A stretch of 64,000 nt of DNA, from NCBI RefSeq assembly GCF_024055605.1, contig NZ_JAMXLX010000014.1, positions 19,127 to 83,126 on the forward strand, read 5' to 3'. The stretch comes from Ciceribacter sichuanensis (GTDB lineage: Bacteria; Pseudomonadota; Alphaproteobacteria; Rhizobiales; Rhizobiaceae). The translations under genes were made by a program, and so were the position numbers. This document shows, piece after piece, positions 7,856-16,938 of this stretch. The stretch's first letter is position 1; every line of letters starts with the position of its first letter. The notes below the pieces were generated by a model. That model searched no databases and was not told the origin of the DNA. It worked only from the letters and a program-made list of their open reading frames with translations.

Positions 7856-9286
7856 ATGTCAGTGAAATTCGGGACGAGTGGGCTGCGCGGTCTTTCTTCG
7901 GAACTCGTCGGCAGCGTTTCCGCCCTCTATTCCACGGCCTTCGCACAATTCCTGCTTTCCGGAGGGCTTGCCTCTCCCGGCGGCCCGGTTGTGGTGGCGC
8001 GGGACTTTCGCCAATCCAGCCCGGAAATTGCCTCGACCGTCATGGCGGCGCTGATCCGCGCCGGCCTGAAGCCAATCGACTGCGGTACGATCCCGACGCC
8101 GGCGCTGGCGCTCTACGGCCAGTCGATCGGCGCGGCCGGCATCATGATCACCGGCTCGCATATCCCCGCCGATCGTAACGGCATCAAGTTCTATCGGCCG
8201 GACGGCGAGATCGCCAAGACCGACGAGACCGCGATTACCGAAGCGGCTGCGTCTCTTGCCGATGACGCGGATGCCAATCACGTTGAAGCGGGGACTGCCG
8301 AAAACCATGAGACAGAGGCGACCCGCCTCTTCCTCGAGCGTAACATCGCCATCCTCCCGGCCGGAGCGCTGAAGGGTAAGCGCATCGGGATCTACCAGCA
8401 CAGCACGGTTGCCCGCGATATGATGGTCAAAGTGTTCGAGCATTATGGCGCGACCGTCTTCCCGCTCGGTCGGTCCGAGCAGTTCATTCCCGTCGATACG
8501 GAAGCTGTTTCGGACGACACCATCCGTCTGCTGGCCGAATGGAGCGATGAACTCGCCCTCGACGCCACCATTTCCACCGATGGTGACGGCGACCGCCCAC
8601 TGGTTGCCGACGAGCACGGCCTGCCGCTGCGCGGTGACCTTCTGGGTCTCGTCGCAGCACGTTTCCTCGGCGCCCACGTCGTTGCAACGCCCGTGACCTC
8701 CAATTCGGGACTGGAAGCTGCGGGCGGCTTCAAGGTCGTGCGCACACGCGTCGGATCGCCCTTCGTGATCGCGGCAATGGACGAGGCGCTCGCTGCCGGG
8801 GAAAGCAAGGTCATCGGCTTCGAGGCCAATGGCGGCTTGATGCTGGGTTCCGATTTCCTGGTCGGATCGACGGTGCTGAAGGCCCTGCCCACGCGCGACA
8901 GCTTCCTGCCGGCGCTCGCTGTCCTCGGCATGGCGGCGGAAAGCGGCCTGACGCTATCGGCCATCGCCAAGACCTTCAGCCTGCCCGTGGCGGTTGCCGA
9001 CCGGCTGGAGAACTATGCAAGCGAACGCAGCGCCTCGCTCATGGCCCATCTTCGCGGCAGCAAAGACAATCTCTCGAGCTTCCTTTCCCCCGTCGGAACG
9101 GTGAAATCGACTAGCGATATCGACGGCCTGCGGGTGACGCTCGGCGATGACAGCGTCATTCACTTCCGCCCATCGGGCAATGCGCCCGAGATGCGCTGCT
9201 ATGTCGAGGCCAGGGATCAGGATGCGGCGGAAGCCCTTCTCGCAAAGGGTCTTGGCCTGCTCGGCGGCTGGCAGGGAACCGCCTGA
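7856..9286 (+). CDS. Phosphomannomutase (alpha-D-phosphohexomutase family)
   Basis: A 476-residue enzyme interconverting mannose-6-P and mannose-1-P (or the glucose equivalents), feeding GDP-mannose/UDP-glucose for polysaccharides. The catalytic phosphoserine is Ser101 in TGSHIP, the metal loop DGDGDRP is near 240-246, the sugar-binding GFEANGG segment lies near 322, and the phosphate-binding RPSGNAPE loop near the C-terminus. Length is usual. An AGGGAGCAGAAGGC site precedes ATG 7856. Rhizobial NoeK/ExoC-type enzymes belong here; mannose versus glucose preference cannot be decided. It is convergent with the ParA gene. Confidence 0.88.
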   Translation: MSVKFGTSGLRGLSSELVGSVSALYSTAFAQFLLSGGLASPGGPVVVARDFRQSSPEIASTVMAALIRAGLKPIDCGTIPTPALALYGQSIGAAGIMITGSHIPADRNGIKFYRPDGEIAKTDETAITEAAASLADDADANHVEAGTAENHETEATRLFLERNIAILPAGALKGKRIGIYQHSTVARDMMVKVFEHYGATVFPLGRSEQFIPVDTEAVSDDTIRLLAEWSDELALDATISTDGDGDRPLVADEHGLPLRGDLLGLVAARFLGAHVVATPVTSNSGLEAAGGFKVVRTRVGSPFVIAAMDEALAAGESKVIGFEANGGLMLGSDFLVGSTVLKALPTRDSFLPALAVLGMAAESGLTLSAIAKTFSLPVAVADRLENYASERSASLMAHLRGSKDNLSSFLSPVGTVKSTSDIDGLRVTLGDDSVIHFRPSGNAPEMRCYVEARDQDAAEALLAKGLGLLGGWQGTA

Positions 9287-9331
9287 CGATCGCCGCTCAC
9301 CGGACGATCATTAGCCGGACATCCTTTTGAT

Positions 9332-10051
9332 TCAGGCTGCGGTTCGAATGGAGGCCGCAGCGCGCGGTGCGGGGATCTGGAAGCGCACGCGCGTCTCCAG
9401 CGATTCGATCACTTCGTCCGCAAAGGCACTGGCGTTTTCGCGAGCCTTTGCCAGATTGCTGACCCGACCCGGATCGGCAGAATAAAGCGTGCCGCCGCAA
9501 TCGAAGATATCGCGGAAGGCCGAGCGCTCGATGATCGGCGTATTGAGAACGTGAACGCGGCGTTCGGCGAGAAGCGTCTTCACCACCTGCATGGCGCGGG
9601 TGGTGACCATGGAATTCACCCGGGTCAGCACCACGGAGAAGGGAATGAAGATATTGCCCTTTTCCTCAAGGTAGTGCAGCAGCTCGATGACATGGGCGCC
9701 GCCCTGCGCATCCATTGCGCATCCCTGGATCGGGATCATCACATGGTCGGAGAAGCCGACGCTCTTGGCAAGCAGCGGGCTGCGCGCACCCGGCAAATCG
9801 ATCAGCACGAAGTCGGAGCGGGAACGGGCTTCATCGACGTGACGCTGCAGCGAGGTCATGGTGACATAGGAAATGACATTGATGCTGGTGCGGCCGCGGG
9901 AGGCCTCGAACCAGCGATGGATCCAGTATTGCGGATCGGCATCGAGGATCGTGACGCGATAACCCTTGCGCTCCAGTTCGGTGGCCAGCAGAAGAACCGC
10001 CGTGGTCTTTCCGGCGCCGCCCTTGGTATTGGCGAAAGTGATCACAGCCAT
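9332..10051 (-). CDS. Orphan ParA/MinD-family ATPase
   Basis: A 239-residue P-loop ATPase with deviant Walker A KGGAGKTT at residues 10-17 (signature lysine first), DADPQ near 39-43 and Walker B-like LIDLPG. There is no ParB gene or recognisable parS nearby, so chromosome partitioning is unlikely; single ParA-like proteins of this size (VirC1-like, or chemoreceptor-array positioning ParC) also exist. It lies directly downstream of the che operon on the same strand (161 bp after cheB), which allows a role in placing chemotaxis arrays, but that is inference. Confidence 0.8.
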   Translation of the reverse strand: MAVITFANTKGGAGKTTAVLLLATELERKGYRVTILDADPQYWIHRWFEASRGRTSINVISYVTMTSLQRHVDEARSRSDFVLIDLPGARSPLLAKSVGFSDHVMIPIQGCAMDAQGGAHVIELLHYLEEKGNIFIPFSVVLTRVNSMVTTRAMQVVKTLLAERRVHVLNTPIIERSAFRDIFDCGGTLYSADPGRVSNLAKARENASAFADEVIESLETRVRFQIPAPRAAASIRTAA

Positions 10052-10211
10052 GCTCGAAACCCCGGGATCCTGGTGAGCCGGTCATCGCTCGGAAGCGATA
10101 CCGACGCATGGTATCGTTTCACCTATCCTTGCCAAACATGGTTAACAAAATCACAACAAAGAAGACGAGATCACGCCTTTGGAGCGCGCTTCACTCCGGC
10201 CGGATTGGACC

Positions 10212-11303
10212 TTAGCGCCTTGCATCAGCAGCAAGGATCTCCCTGGCGATCTGATCCAGCGGCACGACGCGGTCGACGCCACCCCGGGCAATCGCCTCCT
10301 TCGGCATGCCGAAGACGACGGAGCTTGCTTCGTCCTGCGCAACGTTGAACGCACCTGCCTGATGCATCTCTTCCATGCCGCGCGCACCGTCGTCACCCAT
10401 GCCGGTCATGATGACGCCCATGGCGTTCGTACCGGCGGAGCGGGCAGCAGAGCGGAAGAGGACATCGACCGAGGGACGGTGGCGAGAGACCAGCGGTCCG
10501 GTCCTGACCGAAACGTGATAGCGCGCGCCCTGCCGCTCCAGCAGCATATGCTTATCGCCGGGTGCGATCAGAACATGGCCGCGAAGCACGGGGTCGCCGT
10601 CGACGGCTTCCTTCACGGCAACCTCGCAAAGGCTGTCGAGACGACGGGCGAAGGCCGCGGTGAACTTTTCAGGCATATGCTGGACGATGACGATGCCGGG
10701 AGCGTTGGCCGGCAGGCGTTCCAGCAGGTCCCGCAAGGCTTCCGTTCCCCCGGTGGACGCGCCGATGCAGACCACCATTTCGGTCGTCTTTGCCATTGCC
10801 TTGCCGGTCGGCGGCGGCAACACCGCATCCGCCGTCAGCTTCTGTGCTGGGCCGCTGGCCGACGCCGAACCGCCTAAGCGGCGGCGCGTGGCCGGCACGC
10901 GCGCATGGGCGGCGCTCTTCACCACCTCGCAGATGCGCATGCCGGTTTCCGCCAGGTGGTCGGCCGCAGCGATCTTGGGTTTCAGAATGACATCGACCGC
11001 ACCGGCCTCGAGCGCCTGAAGCAGGGTTTCGGAACCCTGCTCGGTCAGCGACGAACACATGACGACGGGGATGGGGTGCTGCGCCATGAGCTTGCGCAGG
11101 AAGGTGATGCCATCCATGCGCGGCATCTCGACGTCGAGCGTGATGACGTCGGGCACATCCTCCTGAAGCTTGCGGGCCGCCATGAATGGATCGGAGGCGG
11201 CCCCGATCACCTCTATCTCCGGATCGGACTCGAATATTCGCGTCAGGGTCTGTCGGACGCTGGCGGAATCATCGATGATCAGGACGCGGACTTTTTTTCC
11301 CAT
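10212..11303 (-). CDS. cheB: CheB, receptor methylesterase/deamidase response regulator
   Basis: A 363-residue two-domain protein. The receiver domain (1-125) has acidic Asp11/Asp12 and phospho-acceptor Asp57 with DVEMPRMDG, and a KPK motif. A linker follows, then the methylesterase domain (about 170-360) with catalytic GASTGG serine, the QHMP histidine and the GMGDDGA aspartate. It removes methyl groups from chemoreceptors when phosphorylated by CheA. It is the last che gene of the operon and begins 6 bp after cheR. Confidence 0.95.
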   Translation of the reverse strand: MGKKVRVLIIDDSASVRQTLTRIFESDPEIEVIGAASDPFMAARKLQEDVPDVITLDVEMPRMDGITFLRKLMAQHPIPVVMCSSLTEQGSETLLQALEAGAVDVILKPKIAAADHLAETGMRICEVVKSAAHARVPATRRRLGGSASASGPAQKLTADAVLPPPTGKAMAKTTEMVVCIGASTGGTEALRDLLERLPANAPGIVIVQHMPEKFTAAFARRLDSLCEVAVKEAVDGDPVLRGHVLIAPGDKHMLLERQGARYHVSVRTGPLVSRHRPSVDVLFRSAARSAGTNAMGVIMTGMGDDGARGMEEMHQAGAFNVAQDEASSVVFGMPKEAIARGGVDRVVPLDQIAREILAADARR

Positions 11304-11309
11304 GCTGCC

Positions 11310-12164
11310 TCAAACGCGCTGGAATACAGTATTTGCGACCTGCTTCAGCGGCAGGTCGAAGCCGGAGACGGTCTCGGAATGACCGATAAACAGATGTCCG
11401 CCCGGCACCAGGTTATCGCATAGACGAGACACCACCTTGTGCTGCGTCGGCTTGTCGAAATAGATCAGAACATTCCGGCAGAAGATGATGTGCATCGGAT
11501 CACCGACGGTGTACTGGGGGTCCATCAGGTTCAGCCGGCCGAAACCGATCTTCGAACGCAGGCGTGGGTGAATGCGCACTTCGCGCCGGCCCTTCTGCAT
11601 ATGCTCCATGACAAAGCGCTGACGCAACGCCGTCGGCACCGGGGCAACCATGTCGGCATTGTAGACACCGGCAAGCGCCGTCGACAGCACATCCGTGCTG
11701 AGGTCAGTCGCAAGGATCGTGTAGTCGGGAGATCCGGCACGGCTCTGGAAGTCTTCCAGAACCATGGCCAGAGTGTAAGGTTCCGCACCCGTCGAACATG
11801 CCGAACTCCATACACGCAGACGGCTGGTTCCTGCCGCATGCAGGGTGGGCAGCAGTCGGTCTCGCATGTACTGGAAGTGATTGGGTTCCCGGAAGAAATC
11901 CGTCTTGTTGGTGGTGACCGCATCGATCAGGTAGACGGTCTCGTGCTCAAGACCGTCATGATTGAAGATGTAGTCGCAATATTCATCGAAGCTCAAAATG
12001 CCCGTCGCTCTCAGCCGCCGGCGCAGGCGGCCTTCGAGCATGGTTCGCTTCGTCGCAGGCATCTTGATGCCGCTATACTCGTAGATGAAGCGTGCGAGAC
12101 GATCGAAATTGCGCTTGTTGATATGATCGTCGCTCGACGGTTCGCTGTAACTCGCCAGTGCCAA
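11310..12164 (-). CDS. cheR: CheR, chemoreceptor glutamate methyltransferase
   Basis: A 284-residue SAM-dependent methyltransferase with the N-terminal helical domain (about 15-90) and a Rossmann domain carrying the SACSTGAEPYTLA SAM-binding motif, the acidic ATDLS loop and IFCRNVLIYF. It methylates glutamates of MCPs. TTG 12164 is the likely start: GGAGA lies 8 bases upstream and no other in-frame start precedes the domain. It sits between cheW and cheB, the usual adaptation pair. Confidence 0.93.
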   Translation of the reverse strand: MALASYSEPSSDDHINKRNFDRLARFIYEYSGIKMPATKRTMLEGRLRRRLRATGILSFDEYCDYIFNHDGLEHETVYLIDAVTTNKTDFFREPNHFQYMRDRLLPTLHAAGTSRLRVWSSACSTGAEPYTLAMVLEDFQSRAGSPDYTILATDLSTDVLSTALAGVYNADMVAPVPTALRQRFVMEHMQKGRREVRIHPRLRSKIGFGRLNLMDPQYTVGDPMHIIFCRNVLIYFDKPTQHKVVSRLCDNLVPGGHLFIGHSETVSGFDLPLKQVANTVFQRV

Positions 12165-12184
12165 AGTCCGCGTCTCCGATTTCG

Positions 12185-12667
12185 TTACGCCGCCCGTCTG
12201 GACGACAGGAGCGCCGTGTCGTTGCTCGAAAGAAGCCGCGTCAGGTCGATGATGACGACGAAGCCTTCGGCACGACGGACAACACCGGCGATGTAGTCGG
12301 AATTCCAGGCAACGCCGATCTCCGGCGCATTCTCGATCTGGTCACGCCGGAAGGGCGTGACCTCGAAAACGCGGTCGGCCACCATGCCGAGCGTCAGCGA
12401 ACGATCTTCGAAGGGAATGTCGAGCACGAGAACGCGCGTGTTCGACGTCGGCACCGTTTTCGGCAGACCGAGCTTCAGCCGGAGGTCGATGGTCGGGACA
12501 CCCTGGCCGCGCACATCGCGAAGGCCCATCAGGTAATCGGGACCATTCGGGATCTTGAAAACCTCTTCATGATCGAGGATCTCGCGCACCACTTCCACCG
12601 GCACGGCGAAGATCTCTTCGCCGAGCGCAAAGGTAACGAACTGGGATTCGGACTGGATCGGCGCCAT
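12185..12667 (-). CDS. cheW: CheW adaptor protein (copy 1)
   Basis: A 160-residue CheW-fold protein (two SH3-like beta subdomains) bridging receptors and CheA. Typical blocks are FALGEEIFAVPVEVVREIL, RDVRGQGVPTIDLR and the C-terminal GVVRRAEGFVVIIDL. ATG 12667 is preferred; an in-frame TTG at 12673 has a closer GGGAGAG and cannot be excluded. The upstream mcp stop ends only 2 bp before the ATG. One of two divergent CheW genes in the operon. Confidence 0.92.
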   Translation of the reverse strand: MAPIQSESQFVTFALGEEIFAVPVEVVREILDHEEVFKIPNGPDYLMGLRDVRGQGVPTIDLRLKLGLPKTVPTSNTRVLVLDIPFEDRSLTLGMVADRVFEVTPFRRDQIENAPEIGVAWNSDYIAGVVRRAEGFVVIIDLTRLLSSNDTALLSSRRAA

Positions 12668-12669
12668 GC

Positions 12670-14478
12670 TCAAGCACTCTCCCTGAAATCTGCATCATCG
12701 GCATCCGGTCCGCCCATGGTCAGGTCGAGGGCAAATCCCTTGGCCTTGGCCTGCTGGGCGGCGACATTCATTCCACCGTGGAAAGCCGGCTTCTGCGGCA
12801 CACGTGGAGCCACGGGGCGAGCAACCGCCGCGCGCTGCGCAGCAGGCTTCTGTGCGGCGCGAGCGGACGCGCCATCGACCTTGAAGAAGGCGATGGAAGT
12901 CTGCAGTTCCTCGGCCTGGGCAGCAAGCTCTTCCGAGGTCGCCGACATTTCTTCCGATGCACCGGCGTTCTGCTGCGTCACCTTGTCGAGCTGCTGGATC
13001 GCTTCGTTGATCTGCGATGCACCGATATCCTGCTCGCGGCAGGCGGCCGAAATCTCGGCAACCAGTTCCGCCGTCTTGCGGATATCCGGAACCAGACGGT
13101 TCAGCATCTCACCGGCATCCTGGGCGGACTGCACGGTCTCGCCCGACATGGCGCTGATTTCGGCAGCGGCAGACTGCGAGCGTTCGGCAAGCTTGCGCAC
13201 TTCCGAAGCGACGACCGCGAAGCCCTTGCCGTGTTCGCCGGCACGAGCGGCCTCGACGGCGGCGTTGAGCGCCAGAAGGTCCGTCTGGCGGGCGATTTCC
13301 TGCACGATCGAGATCTTCTCGGCAATCGTGCGCATGGCGGCAACCGCACGGTTCACCGCATCGCCGCTTGCCTCTGCATCCTTGGCGGACTGGCGGGCGA
13401 TCTTTTCCGTCTGGGCGGCATTGTCGGCGTTCTGCTTGATGTTGGCGGCCATCTGCTCCATCGAAGCAGAGGCCTCTTCAGCCGAAGCCGCCTGTTCCGT
13501 CGCACCCTGCGAAAGCTGCTCGGAGCTCGCCGAAAGTTCCTGGCTGCCGGACGATACGTTGTCCGAAGCGGAAAGCGCATCGGCCACGACACCACGCAGG
13601 CGCTCGACCATGCGCAACAATGCGAGGCCCAACGTGTCCTTATCGGACTGCGGCTTCGGCGTGACGGTCAGGTCACCATTGGAAATCATGTCGGCAACGG
13701 TCGCCATTTCCTTGAGGTTACCGGTCATGCGATTGATGGTGTCGACCAGATCCTTGATCTCGTCGTTGGTCTTGATCTCGACACTCTGGTTGAGATCACC
13801 GATAGCGACAGCTTCAGCCACATGAGTGATCTTGCGCAGGCCGGCGCTGATGCCGAGCGCGATCCAGAAGGCGGTGATAGAAGCCACGATAACGGCGAAG
13901 ACGGACAGAGCTATCAACAGTGTGCGCGTCGACTGATATTCGGCGTCAGCGTCAGCCTTGGCCTCCTCAAGGCGATCGCGGTTCATCTGCACGCCTTCCT
14001 CAAGCTTCTTGGTCAGTGCACTGGCATCTTCACGGCCTTCGTTCGCGGACATGCGCGACGCCTCTGTCGTGTTGCCCATGCTGACGAGCTGGTGAATGCG
14101 CTTGTCGCTGGCTTCGAAGTTGTCGATGGCGACGCGCAACTGCTGCCAGTAATCCCGGGTCGCGGCACTTGCAGTCGATGCCATTTCCTCGAACATCTGG
14201 CTGAAGGTCGCTTGTTCCTCCAAGCTGAGATCAATGTATTTCTTCACCTCTTCCGGCGTCGTCGCCAGGATCATGTTCTTTTGCGCACGAACGATGGTCA
14301 GCGAAATCGCGTTCAACTGCTGGATTTTGTCGAGGCGCACCACGGTGCCCTCGATCACCTCGTCCATGTTAGATTTGGAATCGGCAAGGCTCAAAATGCC
14401 GTAAGCCGATGCTACCAGCAGCATCAGCACCATGAAGCCAAAGGCCAGAGCCAGTTTCAGTTTGATCGTAACGCGCAT
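12670..14478 (-). CDS. Methyl-accepting chemotaxis protein (mcp 1)
   Basis: A 602-residue transmembrane chemoreceptor. TM1 is at about residues 8-30, a helical periplasmic sensor domain (about 31-190, four-helix-bundle type) follows, TM2 at about 191-213, HAMP at about 214-265, then a long signalling hairpin whose tip contains EIARQTDLLALNAAVEAARAGEHGKGFAVVASEVR. The C-terminus ends DFRESA; there is no NWETF CheR-tether. ATG 14478 was chosen because GGTAGGG precedes it and TM1 follows directly. The signalling domain is nearly identical at DNA level to the adjacent mcp 2, whereas the sensor domains differ, so the two sense different ligands; the ligand is not predictable. Confidence 0.92.
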   Translation of the reverse strand: MRVTIKLKLALAFGFMVLMLLVASAYGILSLADSKSNMDEVIEGTVVRLDKIQQLNAISLTIVRAQKNMILATTPEEVKKYIDLSLEEQATFSQMFEEMASTASAATRDYWQQLRVAIDNFEASDKRIHQLVSMGNTTEASRMSANEGREDASALTKKLEEGVQMNRDRLEEAKADADAEYQSTRTLLIALSVFAVIVASITAFWIALGISAGLRKITHVAEAVAIGDLNQSVEIKTNDEIKDLVDTINRMTGNLKEMATVADMISNGDLTVTPKPQSDKDTLGLALLRMVERLRGVVADALSASDNVSSGSQELSASSEQLSQGATEQAASAEEASASMEQMAANIKQNADNAAQTEKIARQSAKDAEASGDAVNRAVAAMRTIAEKISIVQEIARQTDLLALNAAVEAARAGEHGKGFAVVASEVRKLAERSQSAAAEISAMSGETVQSAQDAGEMLNRLVPDIRKTAELVAEISAACREQDIGASQINEAIQQLDKVTQQNAGASEEMSATSEELAAQAEELQTSIAFFKVDGASARAAQKPAAQRAAVARPVAPRVPQKPAFHGGMNVAAQQAKAKGFALDLTMGGPDADDADFRESA

Positions 14479-14500
14479 ATCCCTACCCCGCACTTGTGAA

Positions 14501-14522
14501 CGGGCATGCAAGGCGCATGCCC
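14501..14522. repeat. Intercistronic hairpin upstream of mcp 1
   Basis: GGGCATGC (14502-14509) pairs with GCATGCCC (15 to 22 of the same decade, 14515-14522) around a five-base loop in the mcp 2-mcp 1 spacer. No T-tract follows on the minus strand, so it is probably an mRNA processing or stability element rather than a terminator. Confidence 0.45.
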
Positions 14523-14642
14523 CCGTTTCGTGATGTTGCTTTGACAACCGGCAACGAAAGCAGGATGGCGAAACATTCACGCCTGCATTCGCCGACTCCC
14601 GGCGATCATCGACACCAGCGCATTCACACGCGGGCCTCGTAC

Positions 14643-14667
14643 GGACGCCCTCGAAACGAGAGCGTCC
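14643..14667. repeat. Intercistronic stem-loop after mcp 2
   Basis: GGACGC (14643-14648) pairs with GCGTCC (14662-14667), and inner CTCG/CGAG extend the stem. It sits 28 bp past the mcp 2 stop in a 216-bp spacer inside the che operon with no U-tract. A role in differential mRNA stability is likely. Confidence 0.45.
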
Positions 14668-14694
14668 AACTCAACTGTCTACCTGCGGGAAAGC

Positions 14695-16398
14695 TTATGC
14701 GCTTTCCCTGAAATCTGCATCGCCGGCATCCGGTCCGCCCATGGTCAGGTCGAGGGCAAAGCCCTTGGCCCGAGCCTGCTGGGCAGCGACGTTCATGCCT
14801 GCAGGAGCCGCCTTCTGGGGCTTGCGCTGGGGAGCGCGTGCCGCAGGAGCCGGAGCCGAAACCGGAGCCCGCTGGGCGACCGGTCGCTGGTCGATACGGG
14901 AAGCCGCATTATCAACCTTGAAGAAGGCGATGGATGTCTGCAGTTCCTCGGCCTGGGCTGCAAGCTCTTCGGAGGTCGCCGACATTTCTTCCGATGCACC
15001 GGCGTTCTGCTGCGTCACCTTGTCGAGCTGCTGGATCGCTTCGTTGATCTGCGATGCACCGATATCCTGCTCGCGGCAGGCGGCCGAAATCTCGGCAACC
15101 AGTTCCGCCGTCTTGCGGATATCCGGAACCAGACGGTTCAGCATCTCACCGGCATCCTGGGCGGACTGCACGGTCTCGCCCGACATGGCGCTGATTTCGG
15201 CAGCGGCAGACTGCGAGCGTTCGGCAAGCTTGCGCACTTCCGAAGCGACGACCGCGAAGCCCTTGCCGTGTTCGCCGGCACGAGCGGCCTCGACGGCGGC
15301 GTTGAGCGCCAGAAGGTCCGTCTGGCGGGCGATTTCCTGCACGATCGAGATCTTCTCGGCAATCGTGCGCATGGCGGCAACCGCACGGTTCACCGCATCG
15401 CCGCTTGCCTCTGCATCCTTGGCGGACTGGCGGGCGATCTTTTCCGTCTGGGCGGCATTGTCGGCGTTCTGCTTGATGTTGGCAGCCATCTGCTCCATCG
15501 AAGCGGACGCTTCTTCAGCCGAAGCCGCCTGTTCCGTCGCACCCTGCGAAAGCTGCTCGGAGCTCGCAGAAAGCTCCTGGCTGCCAGACGATACGTTGTC
15601 AGAGGCCGACAGTGCGTCACCGACCACGCCGCGAAGACGCTCGACCATTTCGTTCACATACGTCAGGAGGTCACCGACTTCATCGCGGCTGGTAACCTGC
15701 GCGGTGCGGGTGAGATCTCCTTCAGCAACGCTGCGGACGGCGGTCACTGCACGCGACAGACCACGGCTGATCGTCAGCGACAGCCAGAGGGCAGCGGCAA
15801 CGGCAATGGCAAAGGCAATGCCGGCAACAGTCAGCAGCAGGGCGCGCGTCTGTTCGTAGCTGTGAGCTGCCTCAACCTGCGCCCTATCCATGTTGGCGAT
15901 GGCCTGATCCTGCAGCTTGATGGCGAGTTCGCGCAGCGGCAGCGAAACCTTACCCAGTTCGACGGTCGCGTAGGCCAGAGCGGGATCGCGACCCTGCGTC
16001 TTGTGGATCTGCTCGATCTTCTTGGTCACTTCACCAAGGGCCTTGGTCGTCGTCTGCAACTCGAGCCACATCGGGCGACCTTCCTCGCTGGCATTTGGAA
16101 GACCTTTCTCGATGACATCGGCAAGGTTCTGCGTGCGCTGCTCGGCGTTGCGATAGTCGGCTTCCGTTTCTTCCGCAGTCGCGCGCAGCATGGCGTTGCG
16201 CTGGGCGCGAACCTGCTCTGCCTGCTCGATATTCACCTGCATGGCATATTGCAGCTGCTTTGCCGGGCCCTTGATCACGGAATCAAGCGCGTGGTTCAGG
16301 CTGGAGAGGCTGGTGACGGCATAGAAAGCCACGCCAGCCAGCAGAAGGACGACTGCCGAGAAGGCCAGTGCGAGTTTGAGTTTAATGGTGAAGCGCAT
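14695..16398 (-). CDS. Methyl-accepting chemotaxis protein (mcp 2)
   Basis: A 567-residue chemoreceptor with TM1 at about 8-30, a shorter helical periplasmic domain (31-187, four-helix-bundle type), TM2 at about 188-210, HAMP, and the signalling hairpin. From the HAMP end to the C-terminus it matches mcp 1 almost base for base, ending DADFRESA-like. The variable linker just before the C-terminus differs (Pro/Ala-rich). It starts ATG 16398, 19 bp after cheW copy 2. The pair probably arose by tandem duplication with later exchange of sensor domain or gene conversion of the cytoplasmic part. Confidence 0.93.
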   Translation of the reverse strand: MRFTIKLKLALAFSAVVLLLAGVAFYAVTSLSSLNHALDSVIKGPAKQLQYAMQVNIEQAEQVRAQRNAMLRATAEETEADYRNAEQRTQNLADVIEKGLPNASEEGRPMWLELQTTTKALGEVTKKIEQIHKTQGRDPALAYATVELGKVSLPLRELAIKLQDQAIANMDRAQVEAAHSYEQTRALLLTVAGIAFAIAVAAALWLSLTISRGLSRAVTAVRSVAEGDLTRTAQVTSRDEVGDLLTYVNEMVERLRGVVGDALSASDNVSSGSQELSASSEQLSQGATEQAASAEEASASMEQMAANIKQNADNAAQTEKIARQSAKDAEASGDAVNRAVAAMRTIAEKISIVQEIARQTDLLALNAAVEAARAGEHGKGFAVVASEVRKLAERSQSAAAEISAMSGETVQSAQDAGEMLNRLVPDIRKTAELVAEISAACREQDIGASQINEAIQQLDKVTQQNAGASEEMSATSEELAAQAEELQTSIAFFKVDNAASRIDQRPVAQRAPVSAPAPAARAPQRKPQKAAPAGMNVAAQQARAKGFALDLTMGGPDAGDADFRESA

Positions 16399-16416
16399 GA
16401 AATCGGAATCCTTGTG

Positions 16417-16938
16417 TCACGCGGACAGATTGGCGAGATGAAGCTGTGAGCGTTCACTCTTCTGGGAGAAGATCGCTTCCAGGTTCGGGAGTATGATGAA
16501 ATCGCTGCCCCTCTTCACCAGGCAGTGGATGAAGTCTGGGCGCCAACGCATGCCGACGCTCGGCGGCGGTTCGCTGGCGGCGCGATTGAGTGTGGTGACT
16601 TCATTCACCTTGTCAGTCCGGACGCCGATCAAAGTCGGTTCGCCCTCGATATCCAGTTCAATCACGATGATCCGGCTATCGATCGTCGGCTGCATGGCTT
16701 CCATGCCAAAGGCCAGCCTTATATCGGCAAGTGGTATGACCTTGCCGCGAAAATTGATGACACTGCCGACGAAAGGCCTGCTCCCCGGCACAGCCGTCTC
16801 CGGCAGAAGATCGAGGATTTCCTGAACGATGACCGCGTCGAAGGCGAAGGTTTCACCTGCCATTTCGAAGGTCAGAACCTCCGCCTCGTCGGCATTGCCC
16901 CAGTAGCCGTTCGTTACCATCTTCAGTGCTCCGCTCAT
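16417..16938 (-). CDS. cheW: CheW adaptor protein (copy 2)
   Basis: A 173-residue CheW-fold adaptor, FEMAGETFAFDAVIVQEIL at the N-terminus, INFRGKVIPLADIR in the middle and LVKRGSDFIILPNLE near the end. It is only distantly similar to copy 1, suggesting different receptor or kinase partners within one array. Its ATG overlaps the cheA stop in an ATGA at 16935-16938. Confidence 0.92.
   Translation of the reverse strand: MSGALKMVTNGYWGNADEAEVLTFEMAGETFAFDAVIVQEILDLLPETAVPGSRPFVGSVINFRGKVIPLADIRLAFGMEAMQPTIDSRIIVIELDIEGEPTLIGVRTDKVNEVTTLNRAASEPPPSVGMRWRPDFIHCLVKRGSDFIILPNLEAIFSQKSERSQLHLANLSA

Noticed and set aside
12158..13825. 555-codon plus-strand Ser/Ala/Cys-rich frame, and 12778-14499
   Set aside because: Shadows of the MCP 1 and CheW genes; an equivalent shadow occurs over MCP 2 because the coding DNA is duplicated.
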